A stretch of DNA of 10,800 bases from Alphaproteobacteria bacterium (GCA_003454415.1 DMKG01000069.1:1-10800); one strand, 5' to 3'; positions 1-10,553 are shown, counted from the stretch's first letter. A program made the numbers and translations. The notes: generated by a model from the sequence alone, not told the origin.

Positions 1-477
1 CGCGTGCTGGATCTGGGCGCGGCCCCCGGCGGCTGGACGCAGGTAAGCGTCGCCCGGGCGGGCGCCGGCAATGTGCTGGCGGTTGACATTAACGAAATGG
101 AGCCGGTCGCGGGCGCGGAATTCCTGCAACTTGATTTTCTGAAGCCCGACGCGCCGGATCAGATCCGTACGGCGTTGGGGGGCGCGGCCGATCTCGTTCT
201 GTCGGATATGGCCTCACCCGCCACGGGCCATAAAATGACCGATCATGCGCGGGTCATGGCTCTGTGCGAGGCGGCCTTCGACTTCGCCTGTGTGGTGCTG
301 GCGCCTGGGGGAGGATTTCTCGCCAAGGTGTTGCAGGGCGGAACCGAGGCAAAACTGCTGGCGCGAATGAAGCGGACATTCACCCGCGTGCAGCATGTAA
401 AACCGAAAGCCAGCCGCGCCGATTCAAAGGAAATCTATGTGCTGGCTCAGGGTTTCAGGGGTAAGGCCGACGAATAG
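1..477 (+). CDS. rlmE: 23S rRNA (uridine-2'-O-)-methyltransferase RlmE/FtsJ, 5'-truncated by window edge
   Basis: SAM-dependent enzyme that, in the RlmE (RrmJ/FtsJ) family, 2'-O-methylates U2552 of 23S rRNA late in 50S assembly. The reading frame is open from base 1, leaving 158 codons and a TAG stop at 475-477. The fragment opens with SAM motif I (DLGAAPGGWTQ, fragment residues 4-14). The catalytic residues visible are Asp69 in LSDMAS, Lys109 in FLAKVLQGG and Glu144 in SKEIYVL. Their spacing (40 and 35 residues) equals that of D124, K164 and E199 in E. coli RlmE as I recall it. About 55 N-terminal residues, including the first catalytic Lys, therefore lie upstream of the window. The protein ends with a short GKADE tail. 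It is convergent with the dehydrogenase gene that follows. Family assignment is confident. Confidence 0.94.
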   Translation, partial: RVLDLGAAPGGWTQVSVARAGAGNVLAVDINEMEPVAGAEFLQLDFLKPDAPDQIRTALGGAADLVLSDMASPATGHKMTDHARVMALCEAAFDFACVVLAPGGGFLAKVLQGGTEAKLLARMKRTFTRVQHVKPKASRADSKEIYVLAQGFRGKADE

Positions 478-513
478 AGCCGATAGGCCCTGAAGACCGT
501 GTGCTATGAGGAG

Positions 514-536
514 AGGCGGACCCGCCAAAGCCGCCT
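514..536. terminator. possible bidirectional hairpin between convergent genes
   Basis: The 57-base gap between the stops of rlmE (+) and the dehydrogenase (-) contains a GC-rich inverted repeat, AGGCGG (514-519) with CCGCCT (531-536). A tighter nested alternative pairs GGCGG (515-519) with CCGCC (522-526). Read on the minus strand it is followed by a short pyrimidine stretch, but neither strand shows a proper T-run. The position fits a shared terminator; the structure is a weak example. Confidence 0.25.
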
Positions 537-1707
537 ATGCCGCCAAAGCGAGGATCTCTTCCACCTCGGCCGGAGAGGGGATAGGCCGCGGATTGCGGGG
601 CACCCAGGGGGTGCCCATGGCCTGCTGGGCGATGCGGCCAAACTGCTCCGGACCGATATTGACCGCGCCCAGGCTGCGCGGCATGCCTAGATCCGCGATG
701 AACCTGTCCAGCACGTCGCCCGCGTCTGCACCGGGATGGCCCATCGCCGCCGCCACCAGGGCCTGGCTTGCCGCATTGGCGGGCTTGTTCCACCGCATCA
801 CGGCGGGCAGCATGATGCAGGAGGTATGCCCGTGGGGGACATCGAACAGCGCCCCCAGCACGTAGCCGATGCCGTGGCTCGCCCCCATCGGCACGCCGCC
901 CGCCAGCGCGCCCATGGAAAGCCAGGCCCCCATCAGGCAGTCAAGGCGCGCGTCCAGATCGGCCGGATCCGCCTTTACCCGCGGCAATCCGGATGCGAGT
1001 AACGAAAGGCCCTGCAGCGAAGACGCGTTCGCGAAGGCGTGGGTCTCTCTGGAGCAGATGGCTTCCACGCAATGATCCACGGCCCGGATGCCGGTCGAGA
1101 GCAGCAACCATTCCGGCGTGGGCAGGGTGGCGGCCGGATCCAGGATCACGGCGCTGGGAATCAGCATGGGGTGGGAGAACATCTGCTTGGACTTGGTCTG
1201 CTCATTCAGGACGCCTGAAAATGCGCTGAATTCGCCAGCCGACAGGGTGGTGGGCACGGAAACCTGACGCACCCTGATGGGGTTCGATTCCGGCGGCCGC
1301 AACGTCCCGCTGGCGTCCCTGCTGGCGCGGAACGCGTTCAGTTCTTCAACCGTTCCGATATCATTGGCCAGGCAGAGCTGCACCGCCTTGGCGCCATCGG
1401 TGATCGAACCGCCGCCAAAGGTTACGATCAGATCCGCCTTGGCCTCCCGCGCCTGATTGGCCGCAGCGATGACGGCGGCGCGCGGCGTGTGCGCCGGCAT
1501 TCTGTCAAATGCGCCAACGCATTTATTCCCCAGAGCCCGGCGGACTTTATCGATCTCGTCGGTTTCGCGGTTCAAGGTGCCGCTGACCATCAGGAAAACG
1601 CGGCTTGCGTCCAGTCTTCGCGCCTGCTGGCTCACCGCTTCGGCGGCGTTCACTCCGAAAACGACTTCTTCCATATGGCCAAAGACAACCCGTCCAGATT
1701 TCAACAT
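535..1707 (-). CDS. iron-containing alcohol dehydrogenase family protein, maleylacetate-reductase-like
   Basis: A 390-residue NAD(P)-dependent group III (iron-type) dehydrogenase, about the family's usual length. The N-terminal nucleotide-binding domain carries the signature GGGSITDGAK (residues 98-107). The C-terminal helical metal domain contains STGIRAVDHCVEA (204-216) and GASHGIGYVLG...VPHGHTS (275-296). By eye, three of the four classic metal ligands align with His212, His278 and His292. The fourth, normally Asp (as in FucO) or Asn in maleylacetate reductases, aligns with Arg208, and a nearby conserved His aligns with Tyr282. This favours a divergent subgroup rather than a standard FucO-type enzyme, so substrate and metal dependence are open. 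The ATG at 1705-1707 is preferred because the family's SGRVVFG strand begins right after it; the ribosome site there is weak (GGAAA). It is divergent from guaB and has no partner genes that reveal a pathway. Confidence 0.9.
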   Translation of the reverse strand: MLKSGRVVFGHMEEVVFGVNAAEAVSQQARRLDASRVFLMVSGTLNRETDEIDKVRRALGNKCVGAFDRMPAHTPRAAVIAAANQAREAKADLIVTFGGGSITDGAKAVQLCLANDIGTVEELNAFRASRDASGTLRPPESNPIRVRQVSVPTTLSAGEFSAFSGVLNEQTKSKQMFSHPMLIPSAVILDPAATLPTPEWLLLSTGIRAVDHCVEAICSRETHAFANASSLQGLSLLASGLPRVKADPADLDARLDCLMGAWLSMGALAGGVPMGASHGIGYVLGALFDVPHGHTSCIMLPAVMRWNKPANAASQALVAAAMGHPGADAGDVLDRFIADLGMPRSLGAVNIGPEQFGRIAQQAMGTPWVPRNPRPIPSPAEVEEILALAA

Positions 1708-1753
1708 GCTTATTTCCGTTGCTGAGATTGGCTGATGCCCTGCTGATCGAAAG

Positions 1754-1774
1754 TGGGATTTGTAACCTATCCCA
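1754..1774. promoter_or_regulatory. 21-bp perfect inverted repeat, operator candidate
   Basis: TGGGAT (1754-1759) and ATCCCA (1769-1774) are exact inverted arms separated by 9 bases. The repeat lies in the divergent intergenic region, about 47 bases upstream of the dehydrogenase start and about 113 bases upstream of the guaB start. Arm length and centre-to-centre spacing of about 15 bases suit a dimeric helix-turn-helix regulator. No regulator gene lies in the window, so the role is inferred. Confidence 0.3.
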
Positions 1775-1808
1775 GACCTGCTCTGGCTACAATACCGCCA
1801 GTGTCTGG
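1772..1808 (+). promoter_or_regulatory. two tandem small hairpins upstream of the guaB leader
   Basis: Two inverted repeats built from the same CCAG/CTGG arms follow one another: CCAGA (1772-1776) with TCTGG (1782-1786), and CCAG (1798-1801) with CTGG (1805-1808). The right arm of the second covers the first two bases of the GGAGG ribosome site at 1807-1811. An alternative pairing between the two is possible because the arms share sequence. If transcription starts upstream, these could affect translation of the short leader frame. The arms are short, so chance is a real alternative. Confidence 0.2.
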
Positions 1809-1818
1809 AGGTTCTGAT

Positions 1819-1872
1819 ATGGCTTTGCCTGTTGACTCAGCGCGCTCCGCCCGCCATATTCCGCCCTCTTAA
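1819..1872 (+). CDS. possible 17-residue leader peptide upstream of guaB
   Basis: A short reading frame starts with ATG (1819-1821), has a full GGAGG ribosome site (1807-1811) at a 7-base spacing, and ends with TAA (1870-1872), 15 bases before the guaB start. The product, MALPVDSARSARHIPPS, has a Ser-Ala-Arg repeat and a Pro-Pro pair two codons before the stop. The strong ribosome site and position next to guaB suggest an upstream reading frame that could couple to, or gate, guaB translation. It conflicts with the candidate promoter inside it (1832-1860): if that promoter is the only one, the leader is not transcribed. No homologue is recognised, and a chance frame is possible. Confidence 0.35.
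   Translation: MALPVDSARSARHIPPS
1832..1860 (+). promoter_or_regulatory. candidate sigma-70-type promoter for guaB
   Basis: TTGACT (1832-1837, 5 of 6 to the -35 consensus) and CATATT (1855-1860, 4 of 6 to the -10 consensus) are separated by exactly 17 bases. Transcription would begin near 1867, giving a 5' leader of about 20 bases that includes the GGAG ribosome site before the TTG start. This is a motif match only. A TACAAT -10-like sequence further up at 1788-1793 lacks a good -35 partner. Confidence 0.35.
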
Positions 1873-4627
<2,755 letters not shown>

Positions 4628-4631
<4 letters not shown>

Positions 4632-6187
4632 CGCAGCCAAAAGAAGAACGTGTACTGATCATAGATTTCGGCTCCCAGGTGACGCAACTCATTGCGCGCC
4701 GGGTGCGTGAGAGCGGCGTCTATTGCGAAATCATACCTTACAACAGAGTGGATGCGGCGCTCGATGACTTTGCGCCGAAGGCGATTATCCTGTCCGGGGG
4801 ACCGGCCAGCGTCATCAAGGCCGGCACGCCGAGAATCCCGGATCGGGTGTTCGCCTGCGGCGCGCCGGTGCTGGGCATCTGTTACGGGCAGCAGGCCATG
4901 TGCGCGCAGCTTGGCGGCCAGGTGGAGGCGGGAAACGAGCGGGAGTTCGGCCGCGCGGAACTGGAGGTGACCGGCGGCAGCGCGCTGTTCGAAGGGGTAT
5001 GGGCGAAGGGCGCGCGGCGTCAGGTATGGATGAGCCATGGCGACAGGGTGATTTCGCTTCCCCCCGGTTTCCGCGCGGTTGGGGTCAGCGCCAATGCGCC
5101 CTTCGCCGCCATCGCCGATGAAGCGCGGCGGTTTTACGGCGTGCAGTTTCATCCCGAAGTCGCCCATACGCCGGACGGCGCGAAACTGCTGCGTAATTTC
5201 ACACACAAGATTGCCGGTTGCACCGGCGGCTGGAGCATGGCGTCGTTCCGCGAAACCGAAATCGCGAAGGTGCGCGCGCAGGTGGGGAAGGGGCGGGTGA
5301 TCTGCGGCCTTTCGGGCGGCGTCGACAGTTCCGTGGTGGCGGTGCTGCTGCATGAGGCGATCGGCGCGCAACTGACCTGCGTCTTCGTCGATACCGGCCT
5401 GATGCGCGAAGGCGAGGCGGAGCAGGTGGTGCGCCTGTTCCGGGATCATTACAATATTCATCTGGTGCACCGCGAGGCGGAGGAGCTGTTTCTGTCGCGC
5501 CTTGCGGGCGTCAGCGATCCGGAACAGAAACGCAGGATCATCGGCGCCGCCTTTATCGATGTGTTCGAGGAGGAGGCGGGAAAACTTGGCGGCGCGGATT
5601 TCCTGGCGCAGGGCACGCTCTATCCCGATGTGATCGAATCGGTCTCGGTCGCGGGCGGGCCCAGCGTCACCATCAAATCCCATCATAATGTGGGCGGCCT
5701 GCCGGAACGCATGCGCATGAAACTGGTGGAGCCGTTGCGCGAGCTTTTCAAGGATGAAGTGCGCGCGCTGGGCCGCGAGCTGGGTCTGCCGGAGGCGTTT
5801 ACGGGGCGCCATCCGTTTCCCGGGCCAGGTCTCGCAATACGCGTGCCCGGTGAGATCACAGGGGAAAAGCTCGCCATTCTGCGGCGCGCCGATGCGATCT
5901 ATATCGAGGAAATCCGCAAGGCCGGCCTGTATGATGAAATCTGGCAGGCCTTCGCCGTGCTGCTGCCCGTCAGAACCGTGGGCGTGATGGGGGATGAGCG
6001 CACATACGAACATGTTTGCGCGCTGCGCGCAGTCACCTCGACCGATGGCATGACCGCGGACAGTTTTCCGTTCTCGCATCAATTCCTGAGCGCCGTCGCC
6101 ACCCGCATCATCAATGAAGTGCGGGGCGTCAACCGCGTGGTCTATGACGTAACCTCCAAACCCCCCGGCACAATCGAGTGGGAGTGA
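4628..6187 (+). CDS. guaA: GMP synthase (glutamine-hydrolysing)
   Basis: GuaA converts XMP, ATP and glutamine to GMP. The protein is 519 residues, close to E. coli's 525. The N-terminal class I glutamine amidotransferase domain has the triad Cys85 (GICYGQQ), His175 and Glu177 (FHPEV). The ATP-pyrophosphatase domain begins with the P-loop LSGGVDSS (228-235). The C-terminal dimerisation domain contains [11 protein letters not shown] and ends with the family hallmark [13 protein letters not shown]. The open frame extends upstream inside the methyltransferase gene, but the ATG at 4628 is chosen because the family's conserved VLIIDFGSQ strand begins eight residues in and the start forms an ATGA overlap with the preceding stop. 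With guaB it gives the complete IMP-to-GMP route. No regulatory feature is visible between the genes. Confidence 0.97.
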
Positions 6188-6216
6188 TTGAGGACCCGCA
6201 TTGAGCCCCCGCGCTG

Positions 6217-6281
6217 AAGCCTGTGATCTGATCAATGGGAGCGGGCGGCGATGAACGCCAGATGCCCAGGGACGCAGGCTT
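6217..6281. promoter_or_regulatory. inverted-repeat motifs upstream of the copper ATPase
   Basis: The 126 bases between guaA and the ATPase start contain a near-perfect 11-bp palindrome, TGATC-T-GATCA (6224-6234), and a wider pair AAGCCTG (6217-6223) with CAGGCTT (6275-6281). Neither resembles a CueR-type box closely, and no promoter elements of good quality are seen. The region could hold a metal-responsive operator. The evidence is only the symmetry, and short palindromes occur by chance. Confidence 0.2.
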
Positions 6282-6313
6282 GCGCAACCCGATCTGAGTT
6301 GAGTGAGGGAGGC

Positions 6314-8527
6314 ATGGTAAACCGTCACCATCATGAAAGCCATGCATGCGGTGCGCATGATGCTGCGCCGGCGCCGAAGGATGGCCGCTACGACAAGATA
6401 CCTGCAGGATATTCTGGAACGGTCTGGACCTGCCCGATGCACCCGCAGGTGCGCGATGTGAAGAATTCCGGTTGTCCGATTTGCGGCATGGCGCTTGAAC
6501 CCGAAGGCGCGCCGCCGGCTGGTGAGGATGAGTCTGAACGCATTGATATGACGCGGCGCTTCTGGGTGAGCGCCGCGCTCTCTGCGCCGCTGTTCGTCCT
6601 TGCGATGGGTGAGATGGTTCCGGGCTTTGGGCATATCGCGCCGGGAAACTGGAGCCGCTGGCTGCAATTCGCGCTCGCCGCGCCGGTCGTGCTGTGGGGC
6701 GGATGGCCATTTCTTGTGCGCGGAGCGTGGTCGCTCCGCACCCTGCATCTCAACATGTTCACACTGATTGCTCTGGGGGTCAGTGTAGCGTTTGGCTATT
6801 CGGTTGTCGCGCTGCTCGCGCCGGACGCCTTTCCACCCGCCATGCGAAGTCATGACGGCGGGGTGGCGCTTTATTTTGAGGCCGCGGCTGTCATCACGTC
6901 ATTGGTCCTTCTCGGACAGGTGCTGGAATTGCGCGCGCGCAGTCAGACCTCGGGCGCCATACGCGCGCTTCTCGAACTGGCGCCGCCAACAGCGCGGCGG
7001 ATCCATGACGGGGGCGACGAAGAAGACGTCCCCATCGAAGAGCTGAAAGTAGGCGACCGCGTTCGCGTGCGCCCCGGAGAGAAGGCGCCCGTAGACGGCG
7101 AGGTCATCGAAGGCGCGAGTGCGGTCGATGAATCCATGATCAGCGGCGAGCCCATTCCGGTGGAAAAGAATGCGGGCTCCACAATAACAGGCGGCACAGT
7201 GAACGGAACGGGCGGGTTTATCATGCGCGTAACCCGGGTTGGTGATCAGACCCTGCTGGCGCAGATCGTCCGTTTGGTGAGTGAAGCGCAGAGAAGCCGC
7301 GCGCCCATCCAGAAACTGGTGGATACGGTTTCGGCCTGGTTCGTCCCTGCCGTTATCGTCTTCTCCGTCGCGACATTCATCGCATGGTTATTCTTCGGAC
7401 CTGAGCCCGCGCTCGCTTATGCGATTGTCAACTCGGTGGCTGTCCTCATCATAGCCTGTCCCTGCGCATTAGGTCTCGCCACGCCCATGTCCATCATGGT
7501 GGGAACCGGAAAAGGCGCGCAGCATGGGGTGCTGATCAGGAACGCCGAGACGCTGGAAACCTTTAAGAGGGCCGATACTCTGGTCGTCGACAAGACGGGA
7601 ACGCTGACCGAGGGAAAACCGGCGCTTGTGACGGTGAAACCGGATGAAGGAATGGATGAGGCCCGGCTTCTCCGCCTTGCCGCAGCAGTGGAAGCCGCCA
7701 GTGAACATCCGTTGGCGCAGGCAATTGTGGAAGGCGTCAAGAGATACGAACTCGACATACCCCTGGCCAAGGATTTTGAATCCGTTACCGGCGAAGGCGC
7801 TATCGGCGTCGTCGAAGGCAAACGGGTTGCGATCGGAAACGCCAGGCTGATGCGGCGCGAGAATGCGTTCGCCGAAAGCCACAGCCGCGACGCCGAGGCG
7901 TTGCGCAAGAAGGGTGAGACAGTGATGTTCGTGGCTGTGGAGGGCGCGCCTGCGGGCCTTATCGGGGTTGCGGATCCGATCAAACCCACGACGCCGGAGG
8001 CAATTCGCCGATTGAAGGCGGATGGCCTGCACATCGTCATGCTGACCGGCGACAACGAAACCACCGCGCGCGCTGTAGCAGAAAGAATCGGCATTAACGA
8101 CATTCGCGCCGATGTGTCGCCCGAAGACAAGCATCAGGTGATCCGTGAACTGCAGCGGGCAGGGCGCCGTGTGGCGATGGCCGGTGACGGCGTGAATGAC
8201 GCGCCTGCGCTGGCCCAGGCCGATATCGGGATTGCGATGGGAACGGGAGCGGATGTTGCGATGGAAAGCGCAGGGGTGACGCTGGTGCGCGGCGATCTCA
8301 TGGGCGTCGCACAGGCGCGCGAGCTTTCTCGCGCAACCATGCGGAATATCCGCCAGAATCTGTGGTTCGCTTTCGGTTACAACTCTCTCGGCGTGCCGAT
8401 CGCGGCAGGCGCGCTTTACCCGTTTTTTGGCTTGCTGCTGTCACCTATGATTGCCGCGGCGGCAATGAGCTTTTCCTCCGTATCGGTGATAGCAAACGCT
8501 CTCCGGTTAAGAGCGCTGAAGCTGTAA
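6314..8527 (+). CDS. copA: copper-translocating P1B-1-type ATPase with N-terminal heavy-metal-binding domain
   Basis: An inner-membrane pump that, in the P1B-1 class, exports Cu(I) from the cytoplasm at the cost of ATP. The 737-residue protein starts with a His-rich stretch ([12 protein letters not shown]). A small metal-binding domain with CPMHP (40-44) and CPICGM (54-59) follows, instead of the classic CxxC ferredoxin-like domains. Eight membrane helices are expected. Visible motifs are the actuator SGE (277-279), CPC in helix 6 (382-384), the phosphorylated Asp426 in DKTGT, the SEHP ATP-site His465 and GDGVND (624-629). YN (689-690) in helix 7 and MSFSS (718-722) in helix 8 are the copper-class signature. 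The ATG at 6314 is preferred because GAGG (6305-6308) lies 5 bases before it. An in-frame ATG at 6251 would add 21 residues and also has a distant GGGAG. No metal regulator or chaperone gene is adjacent. Confidence 0.94.
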   Translation: MVNRHHHESHACGAHDAAPAPKDGRYDKIPAGYSGTVWTCPMHPQVRDVKNSGCPICGMALEPEGAPPAGEDESERIDMTRRFWVSAALSAPLFVLAMGEMVPGFGHIAPGNWSRWLQFALAAPVVLWGGWPFLVRGAWSLRTLHLNMFTLIALGVSVAFGYSVVALLAPDAFPPAMRSHDGGVALYFEAAAVITSLVLLGQVLELRARSQTSGAIRALLELAPPTARRIHDGGDEEDVPIEELKVGDRVRVRPGEKAPVDGEVIEGASAVDESMISGEPIPVEKNAGSTITGGTVNGTGGFIMRVTRVGDQTLLAQIVRLVSEAQRSRAPIQKLVDTVSAWFVPAVIVFSVATFIAWLFFGPEPALAYAIVNSVAVLIIACPCALGLATPMSIMVGTGKGAQHGVLIRNAETLETFKRADTLVVDKTGTLTEGKPALVTVKPDEGMDEARLLRLAAAVEAASEHPLAQAIVEGVKRYELDIPLAKDFESVTGEGAIGVVEGKRVAIGNARLMRRENAFAESHSRDAEALRKKGETVMFVAVEGAPAGLIGVADPIKPTTPEAIRRLKADGLHIVMLTGDNETTARAVAERIGINDIRADVSPEDKHQVIRELQRAGRRVAMAGDGVNDAPALAQADIGIAMGTGADVAMESAGVTLVRGDLMGVAQARELSRATMRNIRQNLWFAFGYNSLGVPIAAGALYPFFGLLLSPMIAAAAMSFSSVSVIANALRLRALKL

Positions 8528-8623
8528 ACCGTTTCACGCATCAGGCGGGGGCAGCAGTCGACGCGGATTTTCTTGTATGATGATTATGGAGAGGGGCGGG
8601 TGAATTGCCGCTTCGTCGTCTTA

Positions 8624-8637
8624 TTGTCACTTGACAA
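8624..8637. promoter_or_regulatory. 14-bp palindrome TTGTCA-CT-TGACAA upstream of the envelope cluster
   Basis: Perfect six-base arms (8624-8629 and 8632-8637) flank a two-base centre, 12 bases before the ATG of the small membrane protein. A TATGAT sequence, 5 of 6 to the -10 consensus, occurs further up at 8576-8581 but lacks a good -35. If transcription starts there, the palindrome would sit in the early 5' leader, a common place for a repressor site. The TTGACA within it is not a convincing -35, because the implied start would fall past the gene's ATG. The role is inferred. Confidence 0.3.
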
Positions 8638-8649
8638 ACCATATCTGTT

Positions 8650-8901
8650 ATGGATGCTTTCAGTATGAGATATACTCTTGTTTTCCTTTTGATTTTGACG
8701 GCAGTCTTTGGGGCGGGCCAGCAGCCGGCAATGGCGTATGTCGGGCCGGGTCTGGGCCTTGGCGCAATCGGCGCCATTCTCGGCGTCGTCCTGTCCGTGC
8801 TGTTGGCGGTTTTCGCAATCGTCTGGTACCCTGTAAAACGGCTGCTTGGCCTCGATAAAAGAAAGCAGGGCCGACAGGCGGTAAAGCCGGAAGATCAGTA
8901 A
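8650..8901 (+). CDS. small membrane protein with signal peptide and YVGPG mature N-terminus
   Basis: An 83-residue protein of unknown function. Residues 6-29 form a signal-peptide-like segment ending in AMA, with predicted cleavage before Tyr30. The mature part would begin YVGPGLGLGAIG, followed by one hydrophobic helix (about 37-59), then WYPVKRLL and a Lys/Arg-rich tail. That predicts a periplasmic glycine-rich N-terminus and a short basic cytoplasmic tail. I recall similar small YVGPG proteins in other proteobacteria, but no function for them. ATG at 8650 or at 8665 (MRYTLV) could be the start; neither has a clear ribosome site, and the second gives the more standard signal peptide. The TAA stop is 4 bases before the next ATG, so it heads an apparent operon with the next two genes. 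GC content falls in this region relative to the gua operon. Confidence 0.75.
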   Translation: MDAFSMRYTLVFLLILTAVFGAGQQPAMAYVGPGLGLGAIGAILGVVLSVLLAVFAIVWYPVKRLLGLDKRKQGRQAVKPEDQ

Positions 8902-8905
8902 CGGT

Positions 8906-9304
8906 ATGGCGGGGTTGCTGGAAAGCATCCTGATCGCCGCATTTGCGACTCTGCCTGCTGTGGAAATTGCGCTCGCTTCCCCTCTCCTAGGATTGTTCCG
9001 CGCGCTCGCCCTGCAAAGCGGGAAGTCATTTCGGCTGATTAACAGCAAACATATATCGGATCACTGGAAAGAGCTCGTCTTGCCGGCATACGCAATCTGC
9101 ATGTTGCGGGCCTCACTGCTGCTTCTGATGTGGCTAACGGGTCTGTTAGGGGTGTTCATGACAGGACTAGCCGTTGGAGTTTGGGTGTTTGCAGGTGAAT
9201 TTCCCGGCATGGAGGTGTTACAGCGTCTTGATTTGATGCTGTTCAGCTTTGTGATAGCGGCCGTCTATCTCGGCGCGCGTCCGTATATCTTTCGTCATGA
9301 CTGA
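8906..9304 (+). CDS. multi-pass membrane protein of unknown family
   Basis: A 132-residue hydrophobic protein that I do not recognise. Likely membrane segments are at about residues 58-78, 80-97 and 108-124. The N-terminal stretch 5-36 is also hydrophobic and may be a further helix or an amphipathic one. It is followed by a polar, basic segment around 38-56 (KSFRLINSKHISDHWKE). Only one His and no Cys stand out near the membrane, and no catalytic motif is seen. The ATG lies 4 bases after the preceding stop with no strong ribosome site, and its TGA overlaps the sulfotransferase start by eight bases (9297-9304). Both ends thus indicate translational coupling. The tight link to a sulfotransferase suggests an accessory or scaffold role in the envelope, which is inference. 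Confidence 0.75.
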   Translation: MAGLLESILIAAFATLPAVEIALASPLLGLFRALALQSGKSFRLINSKHISDHWKELVLPAYAICMLRASLLLLMWLTGLLGVFMTGLAVGVWVFAGEFPGMEVLQRLDLMLFSFVIAAVYLGARPYIFRHD

Positions 9305-10367
9305 TTATTCCCCGCTTGAACGCATCCTGCACCGGCTGGCGCTGAATTTCCAAACCGTACGCGCAGCATCCTTCGATATTGAATGCAGTTTGGCGCGTCG
9401 CTCCAATGAGAATATTGCCCGGCAGCCTCACGTGTTCGTGACGGGCTTGGCGCGCGCGGGAACCAGCATTCTGTTACGCACCCTCTATCAGTGTGGAGAT
9501 TTCGCCTGTCAAACCTACCGGGATATGCCGTTCATTCTGGCGCCGCAGCTTTGGCGACGGCTCAGCAGAGGCTGGCGCAAGCCCGGCGAGGCCCGCGAGC
9601 GCGCGCATGCCGATGGCATGATGGTGGATTTCGATACCGTTGAGGCGTTTGAGGAGGTATTCTGGCTTACATTTGCGGGAGATCTTTATCTGCATAATGA
9701 TTTTTTGCGCGCCCATGACATCGATCACGATCTCGCAGAGCGTTTTTATGATTACGTCTCCATTGTGATCGCAGCGGAAAATCGTCCGGAGACCGTGCGT
9801 TACCTTTCAAAGAACAACAATAATCTTCTGCGCTTGACAGGCCTGGCGCAGGTCTTTCCCTCTGCGCATATCATCATCCCCTTTCGGACGCCCCTGCAAC
9901 ATGCGTCTTCACTGCTCCGGCAGCACCAGAATTTCTCGGCGGCGCAGGCGGCCGATCCGTTTGTCAGACAATATATGGGATGGCTCGGGCATTTCGAATT
10001 TGGCCTCGACTACAGGCCGTTTATGTTTGATGGAGGCGGGGAGGCCGTCAGGGTTGGACAAACGGAAATGCAGGAGCTTAGCTTTTGGGTGGCGCATTGG
10101 GACAGGATTTACAAGGCCGTGCTTAACTCTGCGCCCCCAAACGCCATATTCTGGGACTATGACGCTTTCTGCACTGAACCACAGAGCAAAATTACGGCGC
10201 TGGGGCAAAAGCTCTGTCTTGACGCCGGCTTCCTCAGGGGCGCTGTTGCGCAAATCAGAGCGCAGCCAGCCTACTCGGGAAACGAAACAGTATCCTCTGC
10301 AATATTGGATCAGGCTGAGAAGACGCACGCTAACTTACGTAGACGCGCGGTGAAGGATTTGAGTTAG
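9297..10367 (+). CDS. sulfotransferase family protein
   Basis: A 356-residue enzyme of the PAPS-dependent sulfotransferase fold. The 5'-phosphosulfate loop is FVTGLARAGTSILLRTLY (47-64). The 3'-phosphate-binding element is IIIPFRTPLQHASSLLRQ (192-209), where Arg197 and Ser205 stand at the spacing usual for this fold. It should transfer sulfate from PAPS to an acceptor; no feature identifies that acceptor, though carbohydrate or lipid head groups are usual for bacterial relatives. No signal peptide or membrane helix is seen, so it is probably cytoplasmic or membrane-associated through its neighbours. It starts inside the previous gene (overlap ATGACTGA). The ATG at 9297 gives a plausible N-terminal helix before the P-loop. 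No PAPS-synthesis genes are in the window. GC is low for the window (26 of 60 G/C by hand count at 9661-9720). Confidence 0.88.
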   Translation: MTDYSPLERILHRLALNFQTVRAASFDIECSLARRSNENIARQPHVFVTGLARAGTSILLRTLYQCGDFACQTYRDMPFILAPQLWRRLSRGWRKPGEARERAHADGMMVDFDTVEAFEEVFWLTFAGDLYLHNDFLRAHDIDHDLAERFYDYVSIVIAAENRPETVRYLSKNNNNLLRLTGLAQVFPSAHIIIPFRTPLQHASSLLRQHQNFSAAQAADPFVRQYMGWLGHFEFGLDYRPFMFDGGGEAVRVGQTEMQELSFWVAHWDRIYKAVLNSAPPNAIFWDYDAFCTEPQSKITALGQKLCLDAGFLRGAVAQIRAQPAYSGNETVSSAILDQAEKTHANLRRRAVKDLS

Positions 10368-10386
10368 GCGGATGAGAATTATCCGC
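10368..10386 (+). other. small hairpin just after the sulfotransferase stop
   Basis: GCGGAT (10368-10373) pairs with ATCCGC (10381-10386). The stem can be extended by a G-T and an A-T pair to leave a three-base loop. It starts directly after the TAG stop. No T-run follows, so it is not a typical intrinsic terminator. It might act as a processing or attenuation element between the sulfotransferase and the downstream genes. Confidence 0.3.
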
Positions 10387-10421
10387 TAGCAGGACAGGAT
10401 ACAGGCTGGGGAGGTGGGGCT

Positions 10422-10553
10422 ATGCGTTCTGAATTTCACATGCGTTTCTTCCTTGCGGCCCTGATGCGACACGCTCTTTTTATAGTGAGTAAAGGCCTGA
10501 TAGCGGCTGGGCTGCAGATCAATATCATCGATTTCTCCGGGAGGAAGCAGTGA
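10422..10553 (+). CDS. 43-residue small ORF, possible single-TM peptide, coupled to the next gene
   Basis: A reading frame of 43 codons starts with ATG (10422-10424), preceded by GGGGAGG about 7 bases upstream. It stops with TGA (10551-10553), which overlaps the GTG start of the next gene in GTGA (10550-10553). The middle (about residues 9-36) is largely hydrophobic with scattered basic residues (FFLAALMRHALFIVSKGLIAA, broken by Arg16, His17 and Lys24), so a short or weak membrane helix is possible. The ribosome site and four-base overlap are the main evidence for translation. The codons GGG AGG AAG near its end also form the ribosome site of the downstream gene, a typical coupling arrangement. 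No homologue is recognised. It could instead be a leader frame that only serves coupling. Confidence 0.45.
   Translation: MRSEFHMRFFLAALMRHALFIVSKGLIAAGLQINIIDFSGRKQ

Noticed and set aside
8631..8659. TTGACA at 8631-8636 as a -35 box for the small membrane protein gene
   Set aside because: No acceptable -10 at 16-18 bases, and the implied transcription start falls past both candidate ATG codons.
8584..9048. 154-codon minus-strand frame opposite the small membrane protein genes
   Set aside because: Antisense to two coupled genes with membrane segments; its own product has no recognisable feature.
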